Positions 17,565-25,874 of a stretch of DNA of 36,297 nucleotides are shown here, piece after piece; the first letter of the stretch is position 1; each line of letters opens with the position of its first letter. The position numbers and the translations under genes were made by a program. The DNA comes from Prochlorococcus sp. AG-347-M23 (GTDB taxonomy: Bacteria; Cyanobacteriota; Cyanobacteriia; PCC-6307; Cyanobiaceae). The notes beneath the pieces are model-generated. The model did no database searches. It saw only the letters and a list, made by a program, of their open reading frames with translations, and was not told the DNA's origin. The stretch is taken from positions 1 to 36,297 of the forward strand of contig QCCU01000015.1 of NCBI GenBank assembly GCA_003278855.1. Direction: 5' to 3'.

Positions 17565-17843
17565 ATGTTATCTGAGATTTTTGCAGTTCTGGGTCAAACT
17601 TTATCAATTTATTCTTTCATATTGATAATAAGAATTTTACTTACATGGTTTCCAGGTATTGATTGGAGTAACGGTGTTTTATCTGCATTAACTTCTATCA
17701 CAGATCCTTATTTAAATATTTTTAGAGGCATTATCCCTCCAATAGGTGGATTTGATATTTCATCTTTGTTAGCTTTTTTACTTTTAAATGTTATTCAAAA
17801 TTTAATTACAAATCTCCAGTATGCAAGCCTAGGTTATAGCTGA
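17565..17843 (+). CDS. YGGT family membrane protein
   Basis: A 92-aa membrane protein with two hydrophobic spans (about residues 10-30 and 62-84) around a conserved loop ILLTWFPGIDW...SITDPYLNIFRGIIPPIGGFDISSL, the YGGT/YlmG/CCB3 signature. In plastids relatives act in cytochrome b6 haem attachment or nucleoid partitioning; in bacteria they are linked to cell division. The precise role here is open. I prefer ATG 17565; a TTG at 17553 would add four residues. It is convergent with the MazG-like gene with two bases between. Confidence 0.85.
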   Translation: MLSEIFAVLGQTLSIYSFILIIRILLTWFPGIDWSNGVLSALTSITDPYLNIFRGIIPPIGGFDISSLLAFLLLNVIQNLITNLQYASLGYS

Positions 17844-17845
17844 AT

Positions 17846-18175
17846 TTATCTATCATCTCCAGATCCTCTTATCTTGCCTTTAGCAGCTCTTAATTTTAAT
17901 TTTTCAAGGTTTTGTAATGCGACATCATCTAAATTAAAGTTTAATTCTGTACAAAGATTTGATACATACCACAAAACATCTCCTAACTCTTTCTTAATAC
18001 CTAATTTTGATTCGTTATCAAATATTCCATTTTTATCTCTTATAACCTTTTTCACTTTTTCTGCAACCTCACCAGCCTCTCCCACTAATCCGAGAGTTGG
18101 ATAAATGTTATTTGAACCTAGATCTGGATATTGAGCTGTTTCTCTTGCTTTTTTCTGATAAGTTTTAAAATCCAT
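17846..18175 (-). CDS. MazG-like nucleotide pyrophosphohydrolase
   Basis: A 109-aa all-alpha NTP pyrophosphohydrolase. The metal-binding ExxE...ExxD pattern is visible as GLVGEAGEVAEKVKK (EAGE) and, 25-35 residues on, KKELGDVLWYVSNL (ELGD). The family hydrolyses non-canonical or excess nucleoside triphosphates to monophosphates. Single-domain length is normal. Start ATG 18175 gives MDFKTYQKKARETAQYP, typical for this subfamily. It stands alone on the minus strand between the YGGT gene and pyk, divergent from pyk by 61 bp. Confidence 0.9.
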   Translation of the reverse strand: MDFKTYQKKARETAQYPDLGSNNIYPTLGLVGEAGEVAEKVKKVIRDKNGIFDNESKLGIKKELGDVLWYVSNLCTELNFNLDDVALQNLEKLKLRAAKGKIRGSGDDR

Positions 18176-18236
18176 GACTTAAATAACTAACTTTGGGTAT
18201 GGTAAATTTATTTATATCTAGCAATATTATCTATAT

Positions 18237-20027
18237 ATGTCGAATATTGATTTAAAAAGAAGAACAAAAATAGTAGCAACTATTGGCCCTGCAACTCAAT
18301 CTGAAGAGATAATTACAAATTTAATTAAGGCTGGAGTAACAACATTCAGATTAAATTTCTCACATGGAGATCATAAAGATCATGCTGAGAGAATAAAAAC
18401 CATAAGGGAAGTATCAAAAAAGTTAGATATAGATATTGGAATATTGCAGGATCTTCAAGGACCTAAAATACGATTGGGGCGATTTAAAGATGGGCCAGTA
18501 AAAGTTAAAAAAGGCGATAAATTCACACTTACATCTAATGAAGTCGAATGTACAAATACTATTGCAAATGTAACCTATGACAAACTTTCTCAAGAAGTTA
18601 GCGAAGGGAAAAGAATTCTTTTAGATGATGGAAAAATAGAAATGATTGTAGAAAAAGTTGATACAAAAGCTAATAATTTGGATTGTATTGTAACTGTAGG
18701 AGGGGTGCTTTCAAACAATAAAGGTGTTAATTTTCCAGATGTTCAATTATCAGTTAAAGCATTAACAGATAAAGATAAAGAGGATTTAAAATTCGGCTTA
18801 TCTGAAGGAGTTGATTGGATAGCACTAAGTTTTGTAAGAAATCCATCCGATATAAATGAGATAAAAGATTTAATAAACAAAAATGGGCATTCAACTCCTG
18901 TAGTCGCAAAAATAGAAAAATTTGAAGCAATTGATCAAATTGATACAGTATTACCCTTATGTGATGGGGTTATGGTTGCAAGAGGTGATTTGGGAGTAGA
19001 AATGCCTGCTGAAGAAGTTCCTCTTTTACAAAAGGAGTTAATAAGAAAAGCTAATTCATTAGGTATCCCAATAATTACAGCGACTCAAATGCTTGATTCT
19101 ATGGCTTCTAACCCAAGACCAACTAGGGCCGAAGTTAGTGATGTTGCGAATGCAATTCTGGATGGTACAGATGCTGTAATGCTTTCAAACGAAACTGCAG
19201 TTGGCGATTATCCTGTAGAAGCTGTTGAAACGATGGCAACCATAGCAAGAAGAATTGAAAGGGATTATCCACTTAAGGCTATTGAAAGTCACTTACCCAG
19301 TACGATCCCAAATGCTATTAGCGCAGCAGTAAGTAATATAGCTAGACAACTTGATGCAGGAGCTATAATCCCTTTAACTAAATCAGGTTCTACTGCTCGA
19401 AATGTAAGTAAGTTCAGACCACCAACACCTATCTTGGCAACTACTACAGAAAGAAGTGTAGCGAGAAGATTGCAACTTGTTTGGGGAGTTACTCCTATAG
19501 TAGTTAAAAATGATGAAAGAACAGCAAAAACTTTTAGTTTAGCTATGCAAATTGCTCAAGAGATGGGGATCCTAAATCAAGGAGATTTAGTAGTTCAAAC
19601 GGCAGGTACATTAACTGGAATTAGTGGCTCTACAGATTTAATAAAAGTCGGTTTAGTAAGAAGGATTGTATCAAGAGGAATTTCAATAGGGGAAATTGGT
19701 GTTACAGGTAAAGCAAGAATAATTAAAAATAATCTTGACATATCCTTAATTTGTCCAGGAGAAATATTATTTGTTCCGAAGGAATTAATGAAAAATATTC
19801 CACTGAGTAAAAATATTGCCGGCATCGTTACAAACCAAAATGTAAATGATGTTTATGCTTTTTTTAACAAAAACAATAAAAAGATTTCTACAATTTGTAA
19901 TTTAGAAAATATGGATATTCATCAAATCAGCAATGGCGATCTTATTACACTCCAACTTAATGAAGGTGTTATATACATGGGACAAATTGAAGATGATGAT
20001 GCAATAGATAAATACAAATATGTCTAG
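18237..20027 (+). CDS. pyk: pyruvate kinase with extra C-terminal domain
   Basis: A 596-aa pyruvate kinase, converting PEP and ADP to pyruvate and ATP. The N-terminal RRTKIVATIGPAT, the phosphate/cation segment FRLNFSHGDH and the active-site signature PVVAKIEKFEAIDQID (catalytic Lys) are all present, as is DGVMVARGDLGVEMP. After the normal end (about residue 475) come about 120 more residues resembling the extra C-terminal PEP-utiliser-like domain of Bacillus-type enzymes (GVTGKARII, then CPGEILFVPKEL, then GIVTN), but without a phospho-His TSH motif. It overlaps the downstream permease gene by 8 bp. Confidence 0.95.
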   Translation: MSNIDLKRRTKIVATIGPATQSEEIITNLIKAGVTTFRLNFSHGDHKDHAERIKTIREVSKKLDIDIGILQDLQGPKIRLGRFKDGPVKVKKGDKFTLTSNEVECTNTIANVTYDKLSQEVSEGKRILLDDGKIEMIVEKVDTKANNLDCIVTVGGVLSNNKGVNFPDVQLSVKALTDKDKEDLKFGLSEGVDWIALSFVRNPSDINEIKDLINKNGHSTPVVAKIEKFEAIDQIDTVLPLCDGVMVARGDLGVEMPAEEVPLLQKELIRKANSLGIPIITATQMLDSMASNPRPTRAEVSDVANAILDGTDAVMLSNETAVGDYPVEAVETMATIARRIERDYPLKAIESHLPSTIPNAISAAVSNIARQLDAGAIIPLTKSGSTARNVSKFRPPTPILATTTERSVARRLQLVWGVTPIVVKNDERTAKTFSLAMQIAQEMGILNQGDLVVQTAGTLTGISGSTDLIKVGLVRRIVSRGISIGEIGVTGKARIIKNNLDISLICPGEILFVPKELMKNIPLSKNIAGIVTNQNVNDVYAFFNKNNKKISTICNLENMDIHQISNGDLITLQLNEGVIYMGQIEDDDAIDKYKYV

Positions 20028-21252
20028 GAATATTTCAATAAAAGAAGCCTTAGGCATGGCAACAAAAACTTTAGTTTCGAACAAATTAAGAAGTTCGTTA
20101 ACAATGCTTGGGATAATTATAGGAAATGCCTCAGTTATTACACTTGTTGGACTTGGTAGAGGTGCTCAAACATTAGCAAAGAACCAATTAAGTAATTTAG
20201 GTGCCAATGTTTTATTCATTGTTCCCGGAAATAATGACACAAGAAGAAGAGGTATTTCATTTCCTAAAAACCTAGTTTTAGAAGATGCAATAGCCATAGG
20301 CAACCAAGTACCAACAGTTAAAAAAGTAGCTCCTCAAATCTCTGCTAACGAAATAGTGCAATCAAATTCTAAAAGTTTAAATATATCAATTGCTGGAGTT
20401 ACTCCTGAATTTCTTGAAGTAAGAAGCTTTGAAGTAGATAAGGGTAGATTTTTATCAAAAAGTGATGTTAATAGTGCAAGAAGTTATGTTGTGATTGGTC
20501 CTGATCTTAAAGACGAATTTTTCAAAGATAAATCTTCATCACTTGGAAAAAAAATCAGAATTAAAGATCATACTTATGAAATTATCGGAATATTAAAACC
20601 CAAAGGTGCTGTATTTGGAAGTAATCAAGACAAAAATGCTTATATTCCATTAACCACCATGGTCAATAGGATTACAGGGAAGGATCCAACATATGGAGTA
20701 AGTTTAAGCTTTATTAGTGTTGAAGCGATAAATAAAAATTCAACAAGTGCCGCAAAATTTCAGATTACTAACTTATTAAGGCAAAGACATAAAATAATCA
20801 GAGATGATGACTTTGCAGTTAGATCACAAGAAGATGCGCTGAATATAGTAACCAACATAACAAGTGGACTAACGTTTTTATTGGCTGGTATTGGTGCAGT
20901 ATCTTTAGTGGTTGGAGGCATAGGAATCATGAATATTATGCTTGTTTCTGTAAGCGAAAGAACTGAAGAGATTGGACTTAGAAAAGCAATAGGAGCTAAA
21001 CAGTCAGATATATTAATTCAATTTTTAATTGAGGCACTGATTTTATCTACAATTGGAGGATTAATTGGTACAACAACGGGATTATCAGGTGTTTTTCTTT
21101 TATCTCTGATAACACCACTTCCTGCATCGGTAGGAATTACAACTACTTTTTCCACCATGATTATTTCAGGATCAATAGGTTTAATCTTTGGCGTTTTACC
21201 TGCAAAAAGAGCTTCTAAATTAGATCCAATTGTTGCATTAAGAAGTTTATAA
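20020..21252 (+). CDS. MacB/FtsX-type ABC transporter permease
   Basis: A 410-aa inner-membrane protein of the MacB topology: one N-terminal helix (about 30-50) followed by a large external MacB-PCD domain (about 50-280), then three C-terminal helices (about 285-310, 335-360 and 370-395). The coupling segment SERTEEIGLRKAIGAKQSDILIQFLIEALILSTIGG is the conserved FtsX-domain signature, and the end PAKRASKLDPIVALRSL is typical. The family exports peptides, lipids or antibiotics with a separate ATPase. No ATPase gene is next to it here, so its partner is encoded elsewhere. Starts inside the end of pyk; 15 bp upstream of bioY. Confidence 0.9.
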   Translation: MSRNISIKEALGMATKTLVSNKLRSSLTMLGIIIGNASVITLVGLGRGAQTLAKNQLSNLGANVLFIVPGNNDTRRRGISFPKNLVLEDAIAIGNQVPTVKKVAPQISANEIVQSNSKSLNISIAGVTPEFLEVRSFEVDKGRFLSKSDVNSARSYVVIGPDLKDEFFKDKSSSLGKKIRIKDHTYEIIGILKPKGAVFGSNQDKNAYIPLTTMVNRITGKDPTYGVSLSFISVEAINKNSTSAAKFQITNLLRQRHKIIRDDDFAVRSQEDALNIVTNITSGLTFLLAGIGAVSLVVGGIGIMNIMLVSVSERTEEIGLRKAIGAKQSDILIQFLIEALILSTIGGLIGTTTGLSGVFLLSLITPLPASVGITTTFSTMIISGSIGLIFGVLPAKRASKLDPIVALRSL

Positions 21253-21267
21253 ATAGAATTTATAATA

Positions 21268-21837
21268 ATGCTCAATTTTTATAAATTAATTGAGATACTA
21301 GTGAGTCTTCAATCACTTGTAATAACATCTATGATAACTGTTTATATTCCACTGCCTTTTATCTATAAATCTAGTAATAACTTTGAGTTGCCTATCACAT
21401 GGCAAATTCCAACCGTAATTTTACTAACACTTATATTCCATAAAAAAATTGTTTTCAGAGCATTTTCTTTATATATAATTTTGGGGTTATTTATATTTCC
21501 TGTCTTTTATAAAGGAGGTTCAATAGGTTATTTGCTCACTCCAAATTTTGGTTATTTATTAGGTTATTATCCATTAATCAAAATAATTGATAATTTAAAC
21601 ACTAGTACTAAAATAAACGTTAGTAACTTTTTAAAAACTGGATTTATAGCAATAGTTGCTATGCATTTAACTGGAATATTTTACAACTTAATACAAATAA
21701 TTTTGTACAGTCAATTTAATTTATTTTTATATAATTTAGGTAAATACTCATTAAGTAAGATTGGATATCATTTTTTAATGCTTTTTCCACTTTTATTATT
21801 TATAAAACCTATAGAGCGTTTAAAACATAACAAATAA
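21268..21837 (+). CDS. bioY: BioY-like biotin transporter substrate-binding subunit
   Basis: A 189-aa membrane protein with about six hydrophobic segments. The central stretch IFPVFYKGGSIGYLLTPNFGYLLGYYP matches the BioY signature (FxxGGxGYLxxPtxGYLxGF), which binds biotin in the S component of ECF transporters. No ECF ATPase or T component is nearby. It is more divergent than typical bacterial BioY, and the symbol is given on that motif alone. The stop TAA shares its last A with the ATG of lspA (TAATG), so translation of the two is very likely coupled. Confidence 0.78.
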   Translation: MLNFYKLIEILVSLQSLVITSMITVYIPLPFIYKSSNNFELPITWQIPTVILLTLIFHKKIVFRAFSLYIILGLFIFPVFYKGGSIGYLLTPNFGYLLGYYPLIKIIDNLNTSTKINVSNFLKTGFIAIVAMHLTGIFYNLIQIILYSQFNLFLYNLGKYSLSKIGYHFLMLFPLLLFIKPIERLKHNK

Positions 21838-22295
21838 TGAATAATAAAATACAAACAAAATTATATTTTTTTTCATTAAGTATTTTTATTGTTCTAATAG
21901 ATCAGTACACGAAATATTTAATATTTTATAATCATAAATTTTTTTTAAATAAAGATTTTCTTTTTTTTAAATTAGACTTTGTAAAAAATTACGGAGCAGC
22001 ATTTAACTTATTTAGTGGTAGTAGAGTATTTTTATCTTTAATAAGTATTTTTTTTTCTATATTACTTATTTATTTGATATTTAGGAAGACTACTTTAAAC
22101 TCTTTCGATCTATATTCTTATAGCATTATTCTTGGGGGAACTATTGGTAATGGTATAGATAGGATATATAGAGGTTTTGTAGTTGACTTTATAAATTTAA
22201 ATATTATAAATTTTCCAGTATTTAATATTGCTGATATATCTATTAATATTGGTTTCATTATTTTACTGTATAAGATTTTTAAATATACTCGATAA
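21837..22295 (+). CDS. lspA: lipoprotein signal peptidase II
   Basis: A 152-aa aspartic membrane protease that cleaves prolipoprotein signal peptides after diacylglyceryl transfer. Four hydrophobic segments are visible. Conserved boxes: DQYTKYLI near the N-terminus, KNYGAAFNLFSG, IGNGIDRIYRGFVVDFINL (catalytic Asp117) and FNIADISINIG (catalytic Asp133). Length is slightly short but complete. It overlaps bioY by one base and is separated by one base from the next ATG, so it is central in a tightly coupled three-gene set. Confidence 0.95.
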   Translation: MNNKIQTKLYFFSLSIFIVLIDQYTKYLIFYNHKFFLNKDFLFFKLDFVKNYGAAFNLFSGSRVFLSLISIFFSILLIYLIFRKTTLNSFDLYSYSIILGGTIGNGIDRIYRGFVVDFINLNIINFPVFNIADISINIGFIILLYKIFKYTR

Positions 22296-22296
22296 A

Positions 22297-23796
22297 ATGA
22301 ATTACTTGAAATTAAAGTATATAAAGTATGTAGTATTGATATTATTTCTTTATATTTTATTTTCCTTATTTGTAAGAATAGTAAATATTTATACTCTTTT
22401 ATTCTTAATTATAATTATTTATACTTTTTATAATATTGATAAAAAATTATTTAAAAAAATAGTTTATAAAGTCATTTATAAAAATAAAAAAAATACACTA
22501 TCATTCAAAAATAAATATGGTGCAGCCAAGATAAGTTTGGAAGGAGTCGAGAAAATTAACAAAAAAATAAGCGATAAAGTAAAAGCTGAATTGTTAAATT
22601 ACCAAAAAAATAAACTAGAGTCTCAATTAAAAACAGGAGATTATAAAGTTACTCTTTTTGGAGCAGGCTCCTCAGGAAAAACATCTATAGCAAGATCTTT
22701 ATTGAAAAATATTGTCGGACAAACCTCTGCAAAAATAGGTACAACTAAGCAAATTAATAGCTATAAAATTCGAATACCAATTTTAAAAAGAAACATTAAT
22801 ATAGTTGATACTCCAGGCTTATTCGAACCATCTAAATTAGGAGAAGAAAGAGAAAAAGCAACAATTATAAAAGCATCAAATTCTGACTTAGTTCTTTTTG
22901 TGTTAGATCAGGACATAAATAAATACGAAAACTATTTAATTAAAGAATTATTAAAATTAAGGAAAAAAATTATAATAGTTCTAAATAAATGTGATTTGAG
23001 GTCTAGAGATGAAAATAAGCTTATCAAAGAAAATATAATTTCTATAACATCAGCTAGAAAAAATAAAATTTCAGTCGTTCAAACAATTGCAGTCCCTCAA
23101 AAATCTTCCTATGCAAAATCAGATGCTTTAAATTTAGTTCCAGAGGTAGGAAGTTTATTTAGAGAAATAATCGAAACACTTGATAGTAATGGCGAAGAGT
23201 TATTGGCGGAAAATATTCTTTTTCGCTCAAATAAGTTAGGTATTAAAAGTAAAAATTTTGTACAAGAACAAAGATATTTAATGTCAAATAAAGTGATTAA
23301 TAAATATATGTGGATAACAGGAGGAGTAATACTAGTTAATCCACTACCAGCTGTTGATTTTCTTACTACTACTTCCGTAAACCTTCAAATGATAATGGAG
23401 TTATCAAAAATATATGAAATAAAGCTTTCAAAAAAAGATGCAAAAGATTTGGCGACTTCATTGCTAAGCGCATTGGCTAAACAAGGAATACTAAAAGGGG
23501 GTCTCGCCATTCTTTCACCTGCTTTAGCTACAAGCTTGACTAAAATAATATTATCTAAATCTATACAATCAGTTACAGCAGGCTGGTTAATAAGAATTGT
23601 AGGACTAAGTTTGATTGAATATTTTAAAAATGGTCAAGATTGGGGAGATGGAGGAATTCAAGAAGTAGTAGATAAAATCTATAGAATAAGTAAAAGAGAG
23701 GATATTTTAAATAATTTCGTAAAAGAAGCTATTTCAAAAATTGAAATGAAAAAATATTTTAACTCAAATAAAAGTTTGCCTCCATTCACTAATTAA
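22297..23796 (+). CDS. membrane-associated GTPase with DUF697-like C-terminal domain
   Basis: A 499-aa protein. Two N-terminal hydrophobic helices (about 8-28 and 30-46) are followed by a basic segment, then a Ras-like GTPase domain: G1 GAGSSGKT at 122-129, switch Thr around 149-150, G3 DTPG at 171-174 and G4 NKCD at 230-233. The C-terminal half (about 340-470) contains the hydrophobic, Gly/Ala-rich region VDFLTTTSVNLQMIMELSKIYEI typical of DUF697 proteins. Substrate or partner is unknown; a membrane-remodelling or transport role is only inferred. ATG 22297, one base after lspA, is chosen; the frame stays open upstream inside lspA. Confidence 0.87.
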   Translation: MNYLKLKYIKYVVLILFLYILFSLFVRIVNIYTLLFLIIIIYTFYNIDKKLFKKIVYKVIYKNKKNTLSFKNKYGAAKISLEGVEKINKKISDKVKAELLNYQKNKLESQLKTGDYKVTLFGAGSSGKTSIARSLLKNIVGQTSAKIGTTKQINSYKIRIPILKRNINIVDTPGLFEPSKLGEEREKATIIKASNSDLVLFVLDQDINKYENYLIKELLKLRKKIIIVLNKCDLRSRDENKLIKENIISITSARKNKISVVQTIAVPQKSSYAKSDALNLVPEVGSLFREIIETLDSNGEELLAENILFRSNKLGIKSKNFVQEQRYLMSNKVINKYMWITGGVILVNPLPAVDFLTTTSVNLQMIMELSKIYEIKLSKKDAKDLATSLLSALAKQGILKGGLAILSPALATSLTKIILSKSIQSVTAGWLIRIVGLSLIEYFKNGQDWGDGGIQEVVDKIYRISKREDILNNFVKEAISKIEMKKYFNSNKSLPPFTN

Positions 23797-23926
23797 TATT
23801 GGATAATTGATCATTTAGATAAGTTCTGAAATCAAAGATAGTTATTAATAGTAAATAAGCAATGCAAATAGCTATAGAGATAAATCCTGTTACTATTGCA
23901 ATAATTTTTGGTCTTCCCATATTCAT
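23789..23926 (-). CDS. small single-span membrane protein (about 45 aa)
   Basis: A short ORF beginning ATG AAT ATG, three bases after the stop of the PLP decarboxylase on the same strand. The product reads MNMGRPKIIAIVTGFISI, continues hydrophobically to about residue 33 (CIAYLLLITIF) and ends in a polar tail (DFRTYLNDQLSNIN). One membrane span with a positively charged N-terminus is clear. The 3' end overlaps the GTPase gene tail by 8 bp. I do not recognise a family. ATG 23920 is an alternative start (43 aa). The tight spacing supports expression with the decarboxylase. Confidence 0.6.
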   Translation of the reverse strand: MNMGRPKIIAIVTGFISIAICIAYLLLITIFDFRTYLNDQLSNIN

Positions 23927-23929
23927 TAG

Positions 23930-25315
23930 TTAAGCATCTAGAAGTCTCAAAAGTTCTTCAATATGAGAATTCTTTGTATTGTAATTTCCCATGACTACCC
24001 GTAAAAAATATTTACCTTTAAATTTTGGTCTAGAAAGCATAAAATTATTTTTAATTAGTTCGTTTACTTTAGTTTGAGTCCATGCATCAGAGTCTTTTGG
24101 TTCAAGTTTATTCGGTAAGAATGAAACGATATGAAGAGGACCTGAATATATATCAAATTTATTTTTACTAATATTTTTTACAAAAAAATCTTTTCTTTTA
24201 ATTGATGATCTTAATATATTTTCTATTCCTTTGAGACCTAAAAAACGTAACCCAAGCCATAGTTTGATAACCTCTGCAGGTCTAGAACCTTGTATGCCTA
24301 TTTCTCCTCTATTTATAATATTATCTTTAGATGATATATATGGCAGTCCAGTATTAAAAGTAGTTTCTAAAGTACTCATATTTGAAACCAACAACAAAGA
24401 TGAAGTCTTTGTAATACCAATAATTTTTTGTGGATTTATCGTAATCGAATTAGCTTGATTAATATTATTTAGACCTTCTATTGGAATAGAAGTTATAGCA
24501 AAAATCCCTCCAATTGAACCATCAATATGTAACCATATGTTTCTTTGTTTACAGATTTCACTTATTTCTTTAATAGGATCAATAGCCCCTCTAACAGTTG
24601 TCCCAAGGGTGGCAACAATAGCAAATATATTTTTATTTTCTATAGAACATTTATCTAAAGAGTTTCTCAGATCGTTTATATCCATTCGACCTTGATTATC
24701 AGTTTTTATCCTGACAAGATTCCTAGTATCAAGACCCATTACTTTTATACATTTAACGAAAGAAGAATGAGCATCTTCACTAACAAGTAATACAGAATTA
24801 GGATTCGTACCTAATCCAGCATTATTTCTAGCTGCAATAAGTGCATTCAGATTACTTAATGTACCTCCGCTAGCAGCTATACCTCCTGAGAAATCATTAA
24901 ACCCTATTTTCTTGGCAAACCATTTGCATAATGATTCTTCAAGCAAGGTTACACTTGGTGATAACTCGTAAGCGAGAAGATTATTATTTAAACCAGCAGC
25001 AATTAAATCTCCCAAAATAGAGAAAATTAAAGGTGGGGGATCAAGGTGAGCTAGTGAGCCAGGATGAACGGGATTAAATGAATTATTCAAAAGAGATTCA
25101 ATCTCAGAAAACAAATCTTCCTCAGAGTTACCATCATCCGCAGGCATAATACAATTGAAACTCTCATCAAAAGGTAAAGGACCATTTTTATCAGCTTTAG
25201 AGAACCAGTCACAAAGAGTTTGACTTGCTCTATTCAGAAGAGTAATCAATTTGTCATTAGTCCCTAAATTAGAGGGGAAATATATATCTTTATTATTAAT
25301 TAAATCTTCAGCCAT
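23930..25315 (-). CDS. group II PLP-dependent decarboxylase family protein
   Basis: A 461-aa fold-type I PLP enzyme of the glutamate/aromatic/diaminobutyrate decarboxylase family. The PLP-stacking His183 is in VSEDAHSSFVK, GTTVRGAIDPI and the cofactor Asp265 in WLHIDGSIGG are present, and Lys297 in TINPQKIIG is the expected Schiff-base lysine. The residue before it is Gln296, where nearly all relatives have His. The N-terminal segment HPGSLAHLDPPPLIFSILGDLIAAGLN matches the family (HPRFFGHLxxPP type). The substrate is unknown and the H-to-Q change warns against naming one. Start ATG 25315 is first in frame; divergent from tadA. Confidence 0.85.
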   Translation of the reverse strand: MAEDLINNKDIYFPSNLGTNDKLITLLNRASQTLCDWFSKADKNGPLPFDESFNCIMPADDGNSEEDLFSEIESLLNNSFNPVHPGSLAHLDPPPLIFSILGDLIAAGLNNNLLAYELSPSVTLLEESLCKWFAKKIGFNDFSGGIAASGGTLSNLNALIAARNNAGLGTNPNSVLLVSEDAHSSFVKCIKVMGLDTRNLVRIKTDNQGRMDINDLRNSLDKCSIENKNIFAIVATLGTTVRGAIDPIKEISEICKQRNIWLHIDGSIGGIFAITSIPIEGLNNINQANSITINPQKIIGITKTSSLLLVSNMSTLETTFNTGLPYISSKDNIINRGEIGIQGSRPAEVIKLWLGLRFLGLKGIENILRSSIKRKDFFVKNISKNKFDIYSGPLHIVSFLPNKLEPKDSDAWTQTKVNELIKNNFMLSRPKFKGKYFLRVVMGNYNTKNSHIEELLRLLDA

Positions 25316-25358
25316 CAGATAAGATATCTATTAATAATTCTATTCTCAATCTTGGTAA

Positions 25359-25874
25359 ATGAGTTATATTTTTGAAAATGGAAATAGTAATGAAGAACAA
25401 CAAAAAAAAACAAATAATTCAAATTACACATTGTGGATGAATTCAATATTAAGAAGATCCAAAGAAATTGGGAAAGTTGAGCTACCAATCTGTTCAATAA
25501 TTTTAGATGAGAGAGGAAGATGTATTGGAAGAGGAGTAAACAGGAGAAATATAAATAAAGATCCATTAGGTCATGCTGAAATAATGGCGCTAAGGCAGGC
25601 ATCTCTAATAAAAAACGATTGGAGATTTAATGAATGCATTATTATCACAAATTTAGAACCATGTACCATGTGTGCATCGGCACTTATTCAAGCAAGAATG
25701 GGTAAAGTTGTTTTTGGTGCCTACGATAAGAAAAGAGGTGGATTGGGTGGCTCAATTGACTTGTCAACGCATAAAAGTTCTCATCACAAGATGGAAATAA
25801 TTGGAGGTGTTTTAGAGGACGAATGCAGTCAAATTTTACAGATTTGGTTTAAAAAGTTGAGGACTCAAAAATAG
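25359..25874 (+). CDS. tadA: tRNA-adenosine (wobble A34) deaminase
   Basis: A 171-aa zinc deaminase that makes inosine at position 34 of tRNA-Arg(ACG). The zinc ligands are His72 and Glu74 in GHAEIMALR (Glu is also the proton shuttle) and Cys102/Cys105 in LEPCTMCASALIQARMGKVVFGAYD. The N-terminal 20 or so residues are Asn/Gln-rich; the true start could be ATG 25359 or, less likely, an ATG further in at 25437, just before the conserved helix. Length then fits the usual 155-170. The last 26 bases overlap the opposite-strand aminotransferase gene. Confidence 0.94.
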   Translation: MSYIFENGNSNEEQQKKTNNSNYTLWMNSILRRSKEIGKVELPICSIILDERGRCIGRGVNRRNINKDPLGHAEIMALRQASLIKNDWRFNECIIITNLEPCTMCASALIQARMGKVVFGAYDKKRGGLGGSIDLSTHKSSHHKMEIIGGVLEDECSQILQIWFKKLRTQK

